64,000 bases of DNA from Acidobacteria bacterium Mor1 (GCA_001664505.1 CP011806.1:2296487-2360486), one strand, 5' to 3'. Positions 28,801 through 36,527 are shown, counted from the stretch's first letter. Notes: generated by a model not told the origin, from the sequence alone. A program made the numbers and translations.

Positions 28801-29119
28801 CGACACCGGCCAGAAGCTGCAGAAAGAGGTCGACAACCTCGACCGGGAGCTGGAGAAGAGCGCCGCGATCAGCGACAAGTTCTCCAAGCGCAACTACGAG
28901 AACTACAAGGAAGGCCGCATCGACAAGGAAACCTACAAGGCCAACCAGAAGCGGATCAACGATGCGAACCGCGAACGGAACGAAGCCAAAGCACAATCGG
29001 CGCGCGCGAACGCGATCTACAACACGGTTGAGGGCGGCCTGAAGGCGCTGGAGAAGGCGACACCGGTGCCGGTGGTCAAGACGGTCAAGTCCATCTGCCG
29101 CTGGCTCGGCTGGATGTAG
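22853..29119 (+). CDS. Giant secreted RHS/YD-repeat protein with unique C-terminal domain
   Basis: A 2088-residue RHS-family protein. Residues 1-30 are a signal peptide (VAALLFLLLPGLALA), so export looks Sec-dependent rather than T6SS (no PAAR domain). Residues 31-125 form a fibronectin-like module ending near GFFYLATGF. A DUF6531-like entry segment (DLMIPGRGIDWAFQRTYRS) precedes dozens of YD repeats (YDxxGxxxx and similar), about 230-1780. The RHS core is at about 1745-1842 (YTYDAFGKP, YYLDSALFLDPNLGRMITR, NPYAFAMNNPV). The last 245 residues are Ala/Gly-rich helices, then a charged coiled coil (KSICRWLGWM end), unlike a toxin family I recognise. ATG at 22853 or 22859; GAGG at 22849-22852 fits the second better. 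No immunity-like gene follows on the same strand. Confidence 0.9.
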   Translation: MVMPSGRTSHGRSTVAALLFLLLPGLALALPGEVQDLNFSGADSLAWTAASGAAGHHIYRGTLSGLAGGDDGQCLIGSIPGTTATVADDPAPGTGFFYLATGFDADGEGATGPDSNAAPRNPTVPCVPARRLLGLTVDGDPGDGVSDGVEPLQNPSVYDRSSKRERAGVFLHTGEVFLQATDLMIPGRGIDWAFQRTYRSQIGYDGPLGNNWDFRLDSRLVPLGTDVRYHDGTGRDEIFGRISATDFTSPAGRYDVLIENPDGSFSMRQPDGMILDYHGFDGSNLQGVLESIVDARGNVIVLRYDTQALLTEAIDSLGRSVEYDYYPEGRLRVVRDHTGREVGFTYDPEGNLQSVTTPTVTGTPQGNDFPSGKRTTYTYSSGFGDESLNHDLLTVTAPNEQPGGPAFYTFTYNTGGGDPLDVGRVETWVAGGTNGSGVAAGGTNTFSYAYPNPGGNPADLTLPRRTTTVSDRAGNAGEYVHNVNGHCVTVTDFTNRGVRPGEGDYVSSYTYNADGEQVVAVFPEGNRIEYAYDSPGADRFREGNLLEMRRIADTSASGGRGDGRGGELEDLVWTYTYEPVFNTASSLTEPRGNDATYVPQNGGAQSAARYTTTWTYDYQEGDRALNGIADLATRWGIDLTGLTDLLGDLNGDSLTDQAVGNRVRRTDPPVLLDPASFQAGIEGDTSQDVVSLFRYNGFGQMIGQTDPEGNEDTLIYHPENDPDGDGNTTPAPADGRVLDTSDGGYQAAHLFDVASDPIRNNGTDPAPANIRHDWLYDSVGNVVRLVDGRGIATAFVWNELNQEVERRTAAATSDAAGSIADTPTGRGETGLTPFAYITRTSYDANDNVVRIDIEDRGGDRDVGGFAESVYEYDILDQVIRETREVSTTEDIVTEFRYDANENMVRTVAPEGNETTTEYDERDLLYSTTRGASGPRGGTPAVTFHFVDGNENVVRIDDALGNPTDYIFDGYDRLVTEIDQVGNTKDYQYDPAGNKVREEFRGPVGGPTPATRSGATNVDLHIIDFGYDELNRLFGQAQELFLPVGATTVNPPILFEGPAAPGDGFINTIYEYDRASRKTFSVEDSGAVYRFEYDGVDRPIVKVLPDDSPTILTYDANNNLIETEEVELASKPGPPDEVFFTTYFFDALDRQVRAVDNQGLTHEREYDSLSGLRAASDANGPAGGTINRRSPGNTGIVVPVNAPGNVTHYTYDGLDRLTVTSTLLTPSGLGDGTFSPALDLTNPANPDGELTVIVDWDGNSLRLSETDDKGDVTTYTYDNLDRKVLTTHDDGTTRAYVYDAVDNVIEETDPNGTVVTQVFDDAWRLTDRTNVPATGVVGTSSQTYEYDGLSRPTFGFDDNTTDSDDDVTITRVYDSLSRMIEETQSISDGSADQTTSYGYQAEDQKVEMIYPGGRQVSYFFDPAGRVETVVDSSGSESADYEYFGMSRVHTRIYANGVRSTQLDDPGTADIGYDGSRRTVVYRHLEAGGGLLSGFDATHDRNGNRTSVIRLHDPAGPDNEGQLHTFDSANRLTGYLEGPLDFGRNPTGPPVDDQQFVYDGNDNVVQIDRNGQSFGSSPSNMNEYDEVQAGGGRVDDGVADDFLDDLATGAADGRNLTHDRNGNLTHNGEKFFEYDFRDRLVNILDAGMSIQTVNTYDAFDRRVERENPGGGGPEPYIRILWADPDPLNAAAYEIEEQDDQGNTIREVVFGLDPDERLWQVNMFGDPQYFLEDDINNVVALIDAQNPQNILERYTYDAFGKPQIENQNNQPVFDGGGNYLPFSSFQNVNLFQGWRYEPESGNRTSSLNSDWGGMYYLDSALFLDPNLGRMITRTANFNPYAFAMNNPVSLGLWLIADPVMETGLDVAESLGEKALETASGLENMGIDGETISAGNDATSAFGWGLTVFEHATQAGGKVLFETAKQSARADLVRQGLTAGQALQKGAQAGQTTTKLIQGANTAQRMSNVASNAGTAMWVAGATAEIVDTGQKLQKEVDNLDRELEKSAAISDKFSKRNYENYKEGRIDKETYKANQKRINDANRERNEAKAQSARANAIYNTVEGGLKALEKATPVPVVKTVKSICRWLGWM

Positions 29120-29153
29120 ATCAACAACTGATCGATGCCCTTGGGCATGGGAG

Positions 29154-29185
29154 GGGCGGCGTCACCGGGCGCCGCCCTTTCTTTT
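29154..29185 (+). terminator. Rho-independent terminator of the RHS gene
   Basis: GGGCGGCG (29154-29161) and CGCCGCCC (29170-29177) form an eight-bp GC stem with an eight-base loop, directly followed by TTTCTTTT (29178-29185). It lies 35 bases after the RHS stop codon. A smaller ATGCCC/GGGCAT hairpin (29135-29148) precedes it. Confidence 0.85.
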
Positions 29186-29204
29186 CGGGAAGAACCGCCG
29201 GGGC

Positions 29205-29921
29205 CTAGTCCCCGCGGAACACCGTCATCAGGTGGCGCACCTCGGCGTCGACCTGATCGTCCTGTTCCACGGTCAGCGAGACCTCGTCCCGCAGGATTCC
29301 GCCGAAGCGCTTGCGCATTCGGGAGACGCTCATCTTGACGGCGGATGCCGTGCTCTCCAGCTCGCCGGCGACCTCTTCGTACTCGCTCCCCTGCCCACCC
29401 GAGAGAAAGCGGGCAAGCAACCGGTAGTGATCCGGTTTGCCCGCCTGCTCCAGCTCCTCCCGCAGCCGGCGATGGGCCCGCTGGATGATCGCCCGGGCCC
29501 ACTGGCGCTCGTACTCCCGGTCGGGGGTGCGTTCGTGGCGGGGCTCCAGCCGGAAACGGGCTTCGGCCTGCTCCGCATCGAGCGACAGCTGGGCCTGTCC
29601 CCCGCCCCGTTTGAGGGCTGCGGCATCCCGGCGGCGATTGGCCATGAAGTGCTTGATCGAACTGAGCAGGAAGGAACGGAAGCGGCCGGCCTCCTGGCGC
29701 ACATTCTGCAAGTAGTCCGCCTCGAGCAGGCGCAGGAAATAGCCCTGGGTAATGTCCCGGGCCTCCTGGGCGTCGTGTCCGGAGCGCCGGACGAAGACGT
29801 AGAGCGGGTACCAGTAGGTCTCGCAGAGGCGGGCCAGGGCGTCCTCGGAGCCGGGAGCCTCCCGGGCTCGGGCCGCCAGGACCACGGTCCAGCGGGTCGT
29901 CGTGAACTGGGCGTCGGCCAT
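29205..29921 (-). CDS. ECF-type RNA polymerase sigma factor
   Basis: A 238-residue sigma-70-family regulator. The N terminus FTTTRWTVVLAA, region 2 (LCETYWYPLYVFVRRSGHDAQEARDITQGYFLRLLE) and the FRSFLLSSIKHFMANRRRD segment are typical of the group of ECF factors common in Acidobacteriota and Planctomycetes. Region 4 follows (YEEVAGELESTASAVKMSVSRMRKRFG), with the helix-turn-helix. The spacer between regions 2 and 4 is longer than in classical ECF factors. Members are often linked to Ser/Thr kinases; one such kinase lies 8 kb away. The ATG at 29921 is preferred to an upstream TTG. No anti-sigma gene is adjacent. It converges on the RHS gene. Confidence 0.88.
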   Translation of the reverse strand: MADAQFTTTRWTVVLAARAREAPGSEDALARLCETYWYPLYVFVRRSGHDAQEARDITQGYFLRLLEADYLQNVRQEAGRFRSFLLSSIKHFMANRRRDAAALKRGGGQAQLSLDAEQAEARFRLEPRHERTPDREYERQWARAIIQRAHRRLREELEQAGKPDHYRLLARFLSGGQGSEYEEVAGELESTASAVKMSVSRMRKRFGGILRDEVSLTVEQDDQVDAEVRHLMTVFRGD

Positions 29922-30017
29922 TACGGCGGCATCGTACAACTTCGCCGCAACACCGGCCCAATCGCGGGCACCGGGATCGTCAGCCAGGTGACGATTTCGT
30001 TCTCGGAGGTTGGCAGC

Positions 30018-30971
30018 ATGACAAAAGCACCGCTTCCCTCAAGTTCTCTCGTCCGGCGCCGAAGAATGGGACGTACCCCGAGTGAGGAGATCTGGATACC
30101 CATGGAACCCGCGGTCACGCCTGAAGAAGATCTGTCCCCTCTCGACCTGCTTCGCGCCGAACTGGAGCAGCAGATCAAGGATGGGACCCTGCAGTTGCCC
30201 CTGTTGCCCAACGTGGCTCAGGAAGTGCTGCAGCTCTGCTCCGACGACGACACCGACGCGTCGGACCTGTCCGATCTGATCCACCGGGATCAGGCGCTGG
30301 CCAGCCACGTGCTGCGTATCGCCAACTCGCCGGCCTACATGGCCCGCACCGAGATCACCTCGCTGCGCCAGGCGGTGGCCCGGCTGGGCACGGCGGCGAT
30401 CTCCGAGATCGCCCTGGCGATCTCGCTGCGCGGCGAGATCTTCGACGTTCCCGGGTACCAGAAGGACATCACCTACATCTGGCGCCACTCGCTGGGAAGC
30501 GCCCTGTGGGGCAAGACCATCGGGCGAGAGCTGGACAAGGAAGCCGAGACCGCCTTCCTCTGCGGACTACTGCACCACATCGGCAAGCCGATCGTGCTGC
30601 ACTCGATGATCAAGCTGAGCCGCGCCAAGGAGATGGAGATCAAGGTCGCCGACATGCGGGCCATGATCGATTTCCACCACACCGGCGTGGGAATCCTGGT
30701 CGCCGACGCCTGGCGGCTGCCGCTGCCCGTCGCCGCCGCCATCGCGCACTACTACAGCTACGAGGATTGCGAGGAGTACGCGGACCTGGCGATGGTGACC
30801 CACTGCGCCGACCTGCTGGCGACCCATCTGCTGGACCCGGGCGTGATGCCCGAGGAGCGGGTGCGGGCCAGCCCGGTGATCACCGACCTGCACATCAGCG
30901 ACGACCAGCTCGACGAGCTCTTCGCCCGCCGGGAGGAGATCAACGAGTGGGTCGAGTCGATGGTGATCTGA
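30018..30971 (+). CDS. HDOD-domain signalling protein
   Basis: A 317-residue cytoplasmic HDOD protein. The domain covers about residues 45-260: LPLLPNVAQEVLQLCSDDD at the start, then LIHRDQALASHVLRIANSPAY, the TSLRQAVARLGTAAISEIALAIS helix, AFLCGLLHHIGKPIV in place of the HD motif, and DFHHTGVGILVADAWRLP. HDOD domains lack the catalytic HD pair and act in signalling, often with c-di-GMP or kinase systems. There is no GGDEF, EAL or receiver domain attached. The ATG at 30018 has GGAGG eight bases upstream. Its upstream neighbour, the sigma factor, is divergent with 96 bases between starts. Confidence 0.88.
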   Translation: MTKAPLPSSSLVRRRRMGRTPSEEIWIPMEPAVTPEEDLSPLDLLRAELEQQIKDGTLQLPLLPNVAQEVLQLCSDDDTDASDLSDLIHRDQALASHVLRIANSPAYMARTEITSLRQAVARLGTAAISEIALAISLRGEIFDVPGYQKDITYIWRHSLGSALWGKTIGRELDKEAETAFLCGLLHHIGKPIVLHSMIKLSRAKEMEIKVADMRAMIDFHHTGVGILVADAWRLPLPVAAAIAHYYSYEDCEEYADLAMVTHCADLLATHLLDPGVMPEERVRASPVITDLHISDDQLDELFARREEINEWVESMVI

Positions 30972-31075
30972 CCGCCTCGTAGCCCCGCACCGACCGGCCC
31001 GATTCGACCCGAAGGCGGAGTCTCGACAGATCGCGATATGATGACGCTCGCGCCTCTTCCGGCGCCCAGACTCGT

Positions 31076-32920
31076 GTGTCGGAAAGCGTCGTGCCATCCC
31101 CGAGCCTTCTCAGCTGCCAGCAGATCTCGAAGACCTTCGGGCTGACCGAGCTCTTTCGCGACCTGTCCTTCACCCTCCACGAGGAGGAGCGGGTCGGCCT
31201 CGTCGGCCCCAACGGCGTGGGCAAGTCGACTTTACTCAAGATCCTCGCCGGCCAGGAGGTTCCCGACGACGGTGAAGTCGTGCGGCGCAAGGGGCTGAAG
31301 CTGGCCTACGTGCCCCAGCGAGCGGAGTTCCCCGCCGGCCGGCGGGCGCTCCAGATCGTCGAGGAGGCGCTGGCCGTCGATCCCGAGCTGGATGAGACCG
31401 AGCGGACCACCCGGGCCCGCACGGCGCTGACCCGCACCGGCTTCCGCGATCCCGAGGTCTCCGTCGATACCCTGTCCGGCGGCTGGCGGGCCCGATTGGC
31501 TATCGCCCGGGCAGTGGCCAGCGCCCCCGACCTGCTGCTCCTGGATGAGCCGACCAACCACCTGGACCTGGAATCGATCCTCTGGCTCGAGGACTGGCTG
31601 GGCCGGCAGGTCAGCTCGTACATGGTGATCAGTCACGATCGTTTCTTCCTGCAGAACGTGACCAATAGGATGATCGAGGTCGACAAGGCCTACCCCGACG
31701 GGTTTCTGTCGGTCGCCGGCAGCTACGCCGATCTGCTCGAAGCCCGGGAGGCCACGCTGACCCGGCTCGCCGCCGAGGAAGAGTCCCTGGCCAACCATGT
31801 GCGGCGGGAGGTCGAATGGCTGCGACGGGGCCCCAAGGCGCGAACAACGAAGTCCAAGTCGCGGATCGACGCCGCGGAGCAGAGCATCGAAGCGCTGCGG
31901 GAGAGCCGGGAGCGCAGCCGGATCGAGCGGACGGCGGGTATCGAGTTGGCCTCGTCGGGGCGCAAGACCAAGCGCCTCTGGTGGTGCGACGGAGTCAGCA
32001 AGGGCTACGACGGCACGCCGGTGATTCGCGATCTCGAGCTGCTGCTGACGCCCGGACGTCGCGTGGGGGTGCTGGGCGCCAACGGTAGCGGCAAGACGAC
32101 CTTGCTGAAGCTGATCGCCGGCGAGCTGGAGCCGGACAGCGGGCGCATCCGCACAGCGGACGACCTGCGGGTGGTGCACTTCGACCAGCATCGGGGCGGC
32201 TTCGATCCGGAGATCTCCCTGCGCCGCACCCTGGCCCCCGACGGCGACAGCGTGCTCCACCAGGGGCGCTCGCTGCACGTGGCCAGTTGGGCCAAGCGCT
32301 TCCTGTTCCGGCCGGACCAGCTGGAGCTACCGGTAGGAAGACTCTCGGGCGGCGAGCGGGCGCGGATCGCCCTGGCCAACACCATGCTCAAGCCCGCCGA
32401 TCTGTTGATCCTCGACGAGCCGACCAACGATCTCGACATCCCGACCCTGGACGTGCTGGAGCAGTCGCTGCTGGAGTTCCCCGGCGCGCTTGTGCTGGTG
32501 ACCCACGATCGCCACCTGATCGACCGGGTCTCGACGGAGTTGCTGGCCTTCGACGGCCACGGCGGCACCGAGACCTACGCCGACTACGCCCAGTGGGAGA
32601 GCGCCTGGCGAGCGGCGCAGAAGGCCAAGAAGAAGGCCGAAGCGGCCAAACTCGCAGCCGCGAAACCGGCGGCGCCGCGGCCGGCAAAGAAGGCCAAGCT
32701 CTCGTACATGGAAAAGCGGGAGTTCGAGGCGATGGAGGCCAAGATCCTCGAAGCCGAGGAAGCGCTGGAGGCCGCCACCGCCGCCGCCGAGGACCCGGCG
32801 ATCGCTGCGGACGCGACGGCGCTTCAGGCTAGAATCGAGGAGAGAGCGGCGGCCCAGGAAGCCGTCGACACCCTCTACGCCCGCTGGGCCGAGCTGGAAG
32901 CCAAGCAGAACGGCTCCTGA
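31076..32920 (+). CDS. uup: ABC-F ATPase, Uup-like
   Basis: A 614-residue soluble ABC-F protein with two nucleotide-binding domains and no membrane segment. First NBD: Walker A GPNGVGKST (about 44-52), signature LSGGWRARLAIARA, Walker B LLLLDEPTNHLD. Second: Walker A GANGSGKTT, signature LSGGERARIALANT, Walker B LLILDEPTNDLD. The first-NHLD, second-NDLD pattern and a C-terminal coiled coil (about 535-612, rich in Lys/Ala/Glu) match Uup rather than EttA. Uup-type proteins act at the ribosome or in DNA transposon-excision control; ribosomal work is the likelier role. The start is GTG at 31076 (alternative GTG at 31091). It is followed 31 bases later by the RDD gene on the same strand. Confidence 0.9.
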   Translation: MSESVVPSPSLLSCQQISKTFGLTELFRDLSFTLHEEERVGLVGPNGVGKSTLLKILAGQEVPDDGEVVRRKGLKLAYVPQRAEFPAGRRALQIVEEALAVDPELDETERTTRARTALTRTGFRDPEVSVDTLSGGWRARLAIARAVASAPDLLLLDEPTNHLDLESILWLEDWLGRQVSSYMVISHDRFFLQNVTNRMIEVDKAYPDGFLSVAGSYADLLEAREATLTRLAAEEESLANHVRREVEWLRRGPKARTTKSKSRIDAAEQSIEALRESRERSRIERTAGIELASSGRKTKRLWWCDGVSKGYDGTPVIRDLELLLTPGRRVGVLGANGSGKTTLLKLIAGELEPDSGRIRTADDLRVVHFDQHRGGFDPEISLRRTLAPDGDSVLHQGRSLHVASWAKRFLFRPDQLELPVGRLSGGERARIALANTMLKPADLLILDEPTNDLDIPTLDVLEQSLLEFPGALVLVTHDRHLIDRVSTELLAFDGHGGTETYADYAQWESAWRAAQKAKKKAEAAKLAAAKPAAPRPAKKAKLSYMEKREFEAMEAKILEAEEALEAATAAAEDPAIAADATALQARIEERAAAQEAVDTLYARWAELEAKQNGS

Positions 32921-32951
32921 TCCTGGCCGGGCACAGCGCGACAAGGCCGGC

Positions 32952-34040
32952 ATGCAACAGGATCCCGACTACGAGAGCTACAGCCTGGACGAGCTCTACG
33001 ACGCTCGAGACCACATCGATCCGGTACGTTTCCCCCTGCGGCTGAAACGGCTTGACGAGGAGATCGGCCGGCGCAAGGCGGCGATCGAGGCGAGGCGGCC
33101 GCCACGCGCGGTGCGCCGTCCCTATGCCGGAGCGCGGGTCGCGGCGTTCCTCTTCGACTACCTCGCGATCTCCATCGGCTGGATGGCGGTAGACAACCTC
33201 ATCACGACGCCGCTACCAGCTCTCCTCGTTGAAGGCTTCGCTCTCGTGGCATTCGTCGGCTACTTCGCAGTGACCGAGGGCTTCCTCGACGCCAGCCCCG
33301 GCAAACGAATCTTTGGGTTGCGCCTTGATCATTCCCTCGATGGGCGCTGGACCGCCGCAGTGCTACGCGCCTCGATCATCGCGTCGGTCGCTTGGATCGA
33401 TTGGAGCCTGGCCTTCCGCCTGCCCGGCCTCGATCGCACTCCGATACTGCTTGTGCAATTGATCGAACAGCTTACCTGGGGCGTGCTGGCCTACGCCGCC
33501 TTCCAACTGGTGCAGCTGGTTCCCGACGGCCGGCTGCTCCATGATCGACTGACCGCCACCAGAGTCATGCCGGCGGACCGCCCGCTCCCCGAACGTGCGC
33601 CCGCCGGTGCCACGTCACGAATCGCGGCGGTCGCGGCTTCGGTCAGCGTGGTCCTGCTCCCCACATTGCTGGGCCACAGTCTCGGCACCATGATGGGCGG
33701 CAACCTCACGGCCATGCTCAGCCGATCGGTCGCCGTCGAGCGGTCGTTCGGAGATTCCATGGAGACCATCCTCACCGACACCCTGCAACTCCGCACCCGG
33801 GTCGAGGCCGAGCAGTTGTTCTCGCGCACATGGGTCGGGGGATCGAGTTCCTCGACCCTCGTAGCGCAAGTCAAGGTGTGGATCCCCTTTCGGGCCTGGA
33901 ATGAAGACGTGCGGCGGGCCATCGACGAAGCCGTCCAGCAGCACATAACTGTCGACGACAGCTACGAAGGGGTCTCGATCATGGTGCACACCGGCCGTGG
34001 CCTGATGAGCCTCGGTGAGGCCACCTACCGAGAACGATGA
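32952..34040 (+). CDS. RDD-family membrane protein
   Basis: A 362-residue protein. Residues 1-55 are a soluble, charged N terminus. An RDD domain follows (about 60-205), with Arg and Asp marks in YAGARVAAFLFDYLAI, the SPGKRIFGLRL turn and DGRLLHDRLTATRV near its end; it has about four transmembrane segments. A fifth helix at about 220-235 (AAVASVSVVLLPTLLG) leads into a C-terminal soluble part (about 240-362) I do not recognise. RDD proteins are implicated in membrane permeability or antiport but most are uncharacterised. GC content falls through this gene and further in the next frame, which suggests a recent arrival or a junction. ATG at 32952. Confidence 0.82.
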   Translation: MQQDPDYESYSLDELYDARDHIDPVRFPLRLKRLDEEIGRRKAAIEARRPPRAVRRPYAGARVAAFLFDYLAISIGWMAVDNLITTPLPALLVEGFALVAFVGYFAVTEGFLDASPGKRIFGLRLDHSLDGRWTAAVLRASIIASVAWIDWSLAFRLPGLDRTPILLVQLIEQLTWGVLAYAAFQLVQLVPDGRLLHDRLTATRVMPADRPLPERAPAGATSRIAAVAASVSVVLLPTLLGHSLGTMMGGNLTAMLSRSVAVERSFGDSMETILTDTLQLRTRVEAEQLFSRTWVGGSSSSTLVAQVKVWIPFRAWNEDVRRAIDEAVQQHITVDDSYEGVSIMVHTGRGLMSLGEATYRER

Positions 34041-34079
34041 TTCGTTGAGAATCGAACCACTTTCGAAACTCTGGTCAAC

Positions 34080-34427
34080 ATGATGAAAGAGGACTATTGC
34101 ATTGGAAGCGTCAGCGAGGAGCACATCGGAACTGAAGAAGGATGCTTCGTTTCCGAAGACCGGCTTCAGGCATATCGCGCGCTACTGAAAACTATCGACG
34201 TTTTCATCTATCGCGGCTACGACGATGATCGGAACTGCGAGATCTACTTCTCTCTCGTCGAAAGAGGCAACGTGACCGCATATGATGCCAAGGGTGTCGC
34301 TTACTGCCCCGACGGTCCGGCAAACCTTCAGCCGGACTTGACGGAGGCTCTGGGTACTCTGCAAAAGGGACAGTACGGATACCGTCCGATTGTCGACGAT
34401 TGGTATCTGTACGCTATCTGGGGCTAG
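34080..34427 (+). pseudogene. Hypothetical protein, probably a 5'-truncated gene remnant
   Basis: From the ATG the frame codes 115 residues (start MMKEDYCIGSVSEEHIG, end YGYRPIVDDWYLYAIWG) with about 50 percent GC, against roughly 66 percent around it. The frame is already open and protein-like before the ATG: translating from 34041, just after the RDD stop codon and in the same frame, gives FVENRTTFETLVNMMKEDY, which runs smoothly into the predicted start. No ribosome-binding site precedes the ATG. The simplest reading is that the 5' part of a gene was lost and its 3' part now abuts the RDD gene. A short intact gene is the alternative. Family not recognised. Confidence 0.5.
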
Positions 34428-34454
34428 GTGGCGGCGCAAACCTCGCGCGAATCC

Positions 34455-35420
34455 CTAGCGCAGCAGTTTCTCGATCGGGCTCGGATACCAGTCCCGCTTC
34501 TTGAAGGACATCTCGACCAGGCGTTCCCAGCGATGGTGGCCGAGGATCTCGACCATCGGCTCGGCGTTGCCGCTCAGATAGGTCCCGACCAGGCGATAGA
34601 TCGCCTGTTCGCGACTGAGGCCGCCTCGATCAACGAGTGCGTCAAGGATCAGCTCGACCCGCACCCGGTCCTCGGCATAGACGTCGGCCCGCCGCAGCGC
34701 CTTCTTGCTCTCGAGGGCGTGCTTGTCGACAAGATGCCGGGCCAGGCATTCGGCGATGCCGAGCTGGAACGGCCGCCCCAGCCGCACCCCGTCCTCGCCG
34801 ATCCGGCGATTCAGACGCAGGGTCTGGTGGACCAACGCCACGCTGACCGGCGCCTTGTCGTCGACGCCGACGAAATAAGCGCCGGGGTAGTACTCGACCT
34901 CGAAGCCGTCAAACCACTTGCGGCGATGACGCGGATCGTTGAATACCTGCCGCGGCACGAGGACCACCTCGAGCGGTGTGTACTGCCAGCCTTCGGCGGC
35001 GAAGAGCTCGCCCAAAACGCCCTGCGCAATCTCGACACGAGCCGCGAAGGCGGCCTGGTCCTTGTCGCCGACGGGGAACTGCTCGCGCACCGACGCGGTC
35101 CACGCGTCGGTCAGCTCCCGCACCCGGTCCAGCACCATCCCGTAGACCTCGGGATCGCGACTGCGTAGCGCATCCGGTTCCCGCTTGCCGTAGATCTCGA
35201 ACTGCCCCTGGCTCAGGCTGCGTTCCAGACTCTCGTGGTGATAGGCGCGCAGGCTGTAGATCGAGCGCGGCTCTTTGGGGCCGTCCCCCTTCGCTGCCCA
35301 CGCGGGGGCCGCGGCCGCTGCGATCACCAGCAGAACAAACGCCGCCAGGGTGGGCGCCATCAAGGGTGGCGTCGGCAGGGCGGCCTTCGCGAACAACATG
35401 GAGATGCGCATCGAAATCAC
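34455..35420 (-). CDS. Secreted protein of unknown function
   Basis: A 321-residue exported protein. Residues 1-43 contain a long signal segment (APTLAAFVLLVIAAAAAPAWA). The mature protein is helical and charged, with the segments SIYSLRAYHHESLERSLSQGQ, RKWFDGFEVEYYPGAYFVGVDD and LGIAECLARHLVDKHALE. The last is reminiscent of a peptidase active-site helix, but no HExxH motif is present, so enzymatic activity is not supported. The start is GTG at 35420, with GAGGA seven bases upstream; an ATG at 35411 is the alternative. It is divergent from the enolase-superfamily gene with 78 bases between them. Confidence 0.65.
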   Translation of the reverse strand: MISMRISMLFAKAALPTPPLMAPTLAAFVLLVIAAAAAPAWAAKGDGPKEPRSIYSLRAYHHESLERSLSQGQFEIYGKREPDALRSRDPEVYGMVLDRVRELTDAWTASVREQFPVGDKDQAAFAARVEIAQGVLGELFAAEGWQYTPLEVVLVPRQVFNDPRHRRKWFDGFEVEYYPGAYFVGVDDKAPVSVALVHQTLRLNRRIGEDGVRLGRPFQLGIAECLARHLVDKHALESKKALRRADVYAEDRVRVELILDALVDRGGLSREQAIYRLVGTYLSGNAEPMVEILGHHRWERLVEMSFKKRDWYPSPIEKLLR

Positions 35421-35498
35421 GGGTGTTTCCTCGGCATCGACTATAACCGGCCGGGCGGACTCCGGCGAGAAGCGGCGCGGCCGGGCTAGAATCGCCCC

Positions 35499-36527
35499 AT
35501 GCTCTATGAACGCCTTTGCGACCTGCCGCTGACCGTCGAGCGCTACGAGCTCGAACCGCTGCGGCTCGACACCCAGAACTTCGTGCGCCACAGCACCGTG
35601 GTCCACCTCCACGGTCCGGCGGGGACCGGGTCCGGCGAGGACATCACCTACTCCCCGGAGAGCCAGCTCGACTTCCAGCAGCAGGGCCGCACCCTGGCGC
35701 TGGCCGGCGACTGGACCGTCGAGAGCTTCTCTCGCCGGCTGGACGGCCTGGACCTGCGCACCCGCACCGACGACGACCACGCCGCTCCGCTCCACCGGCG
35801 CTGGGCCTTCGAGAGCGCCGCGCTGGATCTGGCGCTGCGCCAGGCGGGCAAGAGCCTGGGTGAGGCGTTGGGGCGCACGCCGAAGCCGCTGACCTTCTCG
35901 GTCTCCCTGGGGCTCGGCCGGCTGGAGACCGTGCGCTCCCGCTACCCCGATGCCCGCTTCAAGGTCGACCTGGCCGAGAACTGGACCGAGGAGACCGTCG
36001 ACATGCTGGCCGCCCTGGGCTGTGTCGACGTGGTCGATCTCAAGGGTCAGTACCGGGGCAGCTTCAAGGGCCCCGGCGCCGACCCCGACCAGTACCGCTG
36101 GATCGCCGAGAAGCTGCCCGAGGTCTGGCTGGAGGACCCCTGGCTGGACGATGCCACCCGGCCGGTGCTCGCCCCCCACAAGGAGCGCATCACCTGGGAC
36201 GCAACCCTCCACGCCGTCGCCGACATCCTGCAGTGCGAGCACCCGCCCCGCTGCGTCAACATCAAGCCGTCGCGCTTCGGCTTCGTCTCGGAATTGATGC
36301 GGACCTACGAGTACTGCGAGGGCCGGGGCATCGAGATGTACGGGGGCGGCCAGTTCGAACTGGGGGTCGGCCGGGGGCAGATCCAGCTATTGGCCGCGCT
36401 GTTTCACCCGGAAACGCCCAACGACGTGGCGCCGTCGGCCTACAACGACGCGGACCTGCGGGATGACCTGCCGGTCAGCCCCCTGGCCGAGGTGGCCGCA
36501 CCGGTTGGCTTCCGGGGTCAATCCTGA
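35499..36527 (+). CDS. Enolase-superfamily protein (muconate cycloisomerase-like)
   Basis: A 342-residue cytoplasmic protein with the enolase-superfamily plan: an N-terminal capping part, then a barrel with the candidate metal ligands in FKVDLAENW (Asp), WLEDPW (Glu) and ITWDATLH (Asp), and a C-terminal GGGQFELGVGRGQIQLLAALFHPETPNDV segment. Family members abstract the alpha proton of a carboxylate substrate using Mg2+ (muconate, o-succinylbenzoate, dipeptides). The KxK base motif of the muconate subgroup is not obvious, so reaction and substrate are open. It is not beside menaquinone genes. The next gene, ccmH, follows 56 bases downstream on the same strand. Confidence 0.8.
   Translation: MLYERLCDLPLTVERYELEPLRLDTQNFVRHSTVVHLHGPAGTGSGEDITYSPESQLDFQQQGRTLALAGDWTVESFSRRLDGLDLRTRTDDDHAAPLHRRWAFESAALDLALRQAGKSLGEALGRTPKPLTFSVSLGLGRLETVRSRYPDARFKVDLAENWTEETVDMLAALGCVDVVDLKGQYRGSFKGPGADPDQYRWIAEKLPEVWLEDPWLDDATRPVLAPHKERITWDATLHAVADILQCEHPPRCVNIKPSRFGFVSELMRTYEYCEGRGIEMYGGGQFELGVGRGQIQLLAALFHPETPNDVAPSAYNDADLRDDLPVSPLAEVAAPVGFRGQS

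Noticed and set aside
25646-28996. Minus-strand open frame of 1116 codons across the RHS gene
   Set aside because: Val/Gly/Ala/Arg-rich translation with no motif; mirror of YD-repeat codon structure.
34455-35420. Secreted helical protein as a metallopeptidase
   Set aside because: The candidate helix lacks HExxH and no third ligand is visible.
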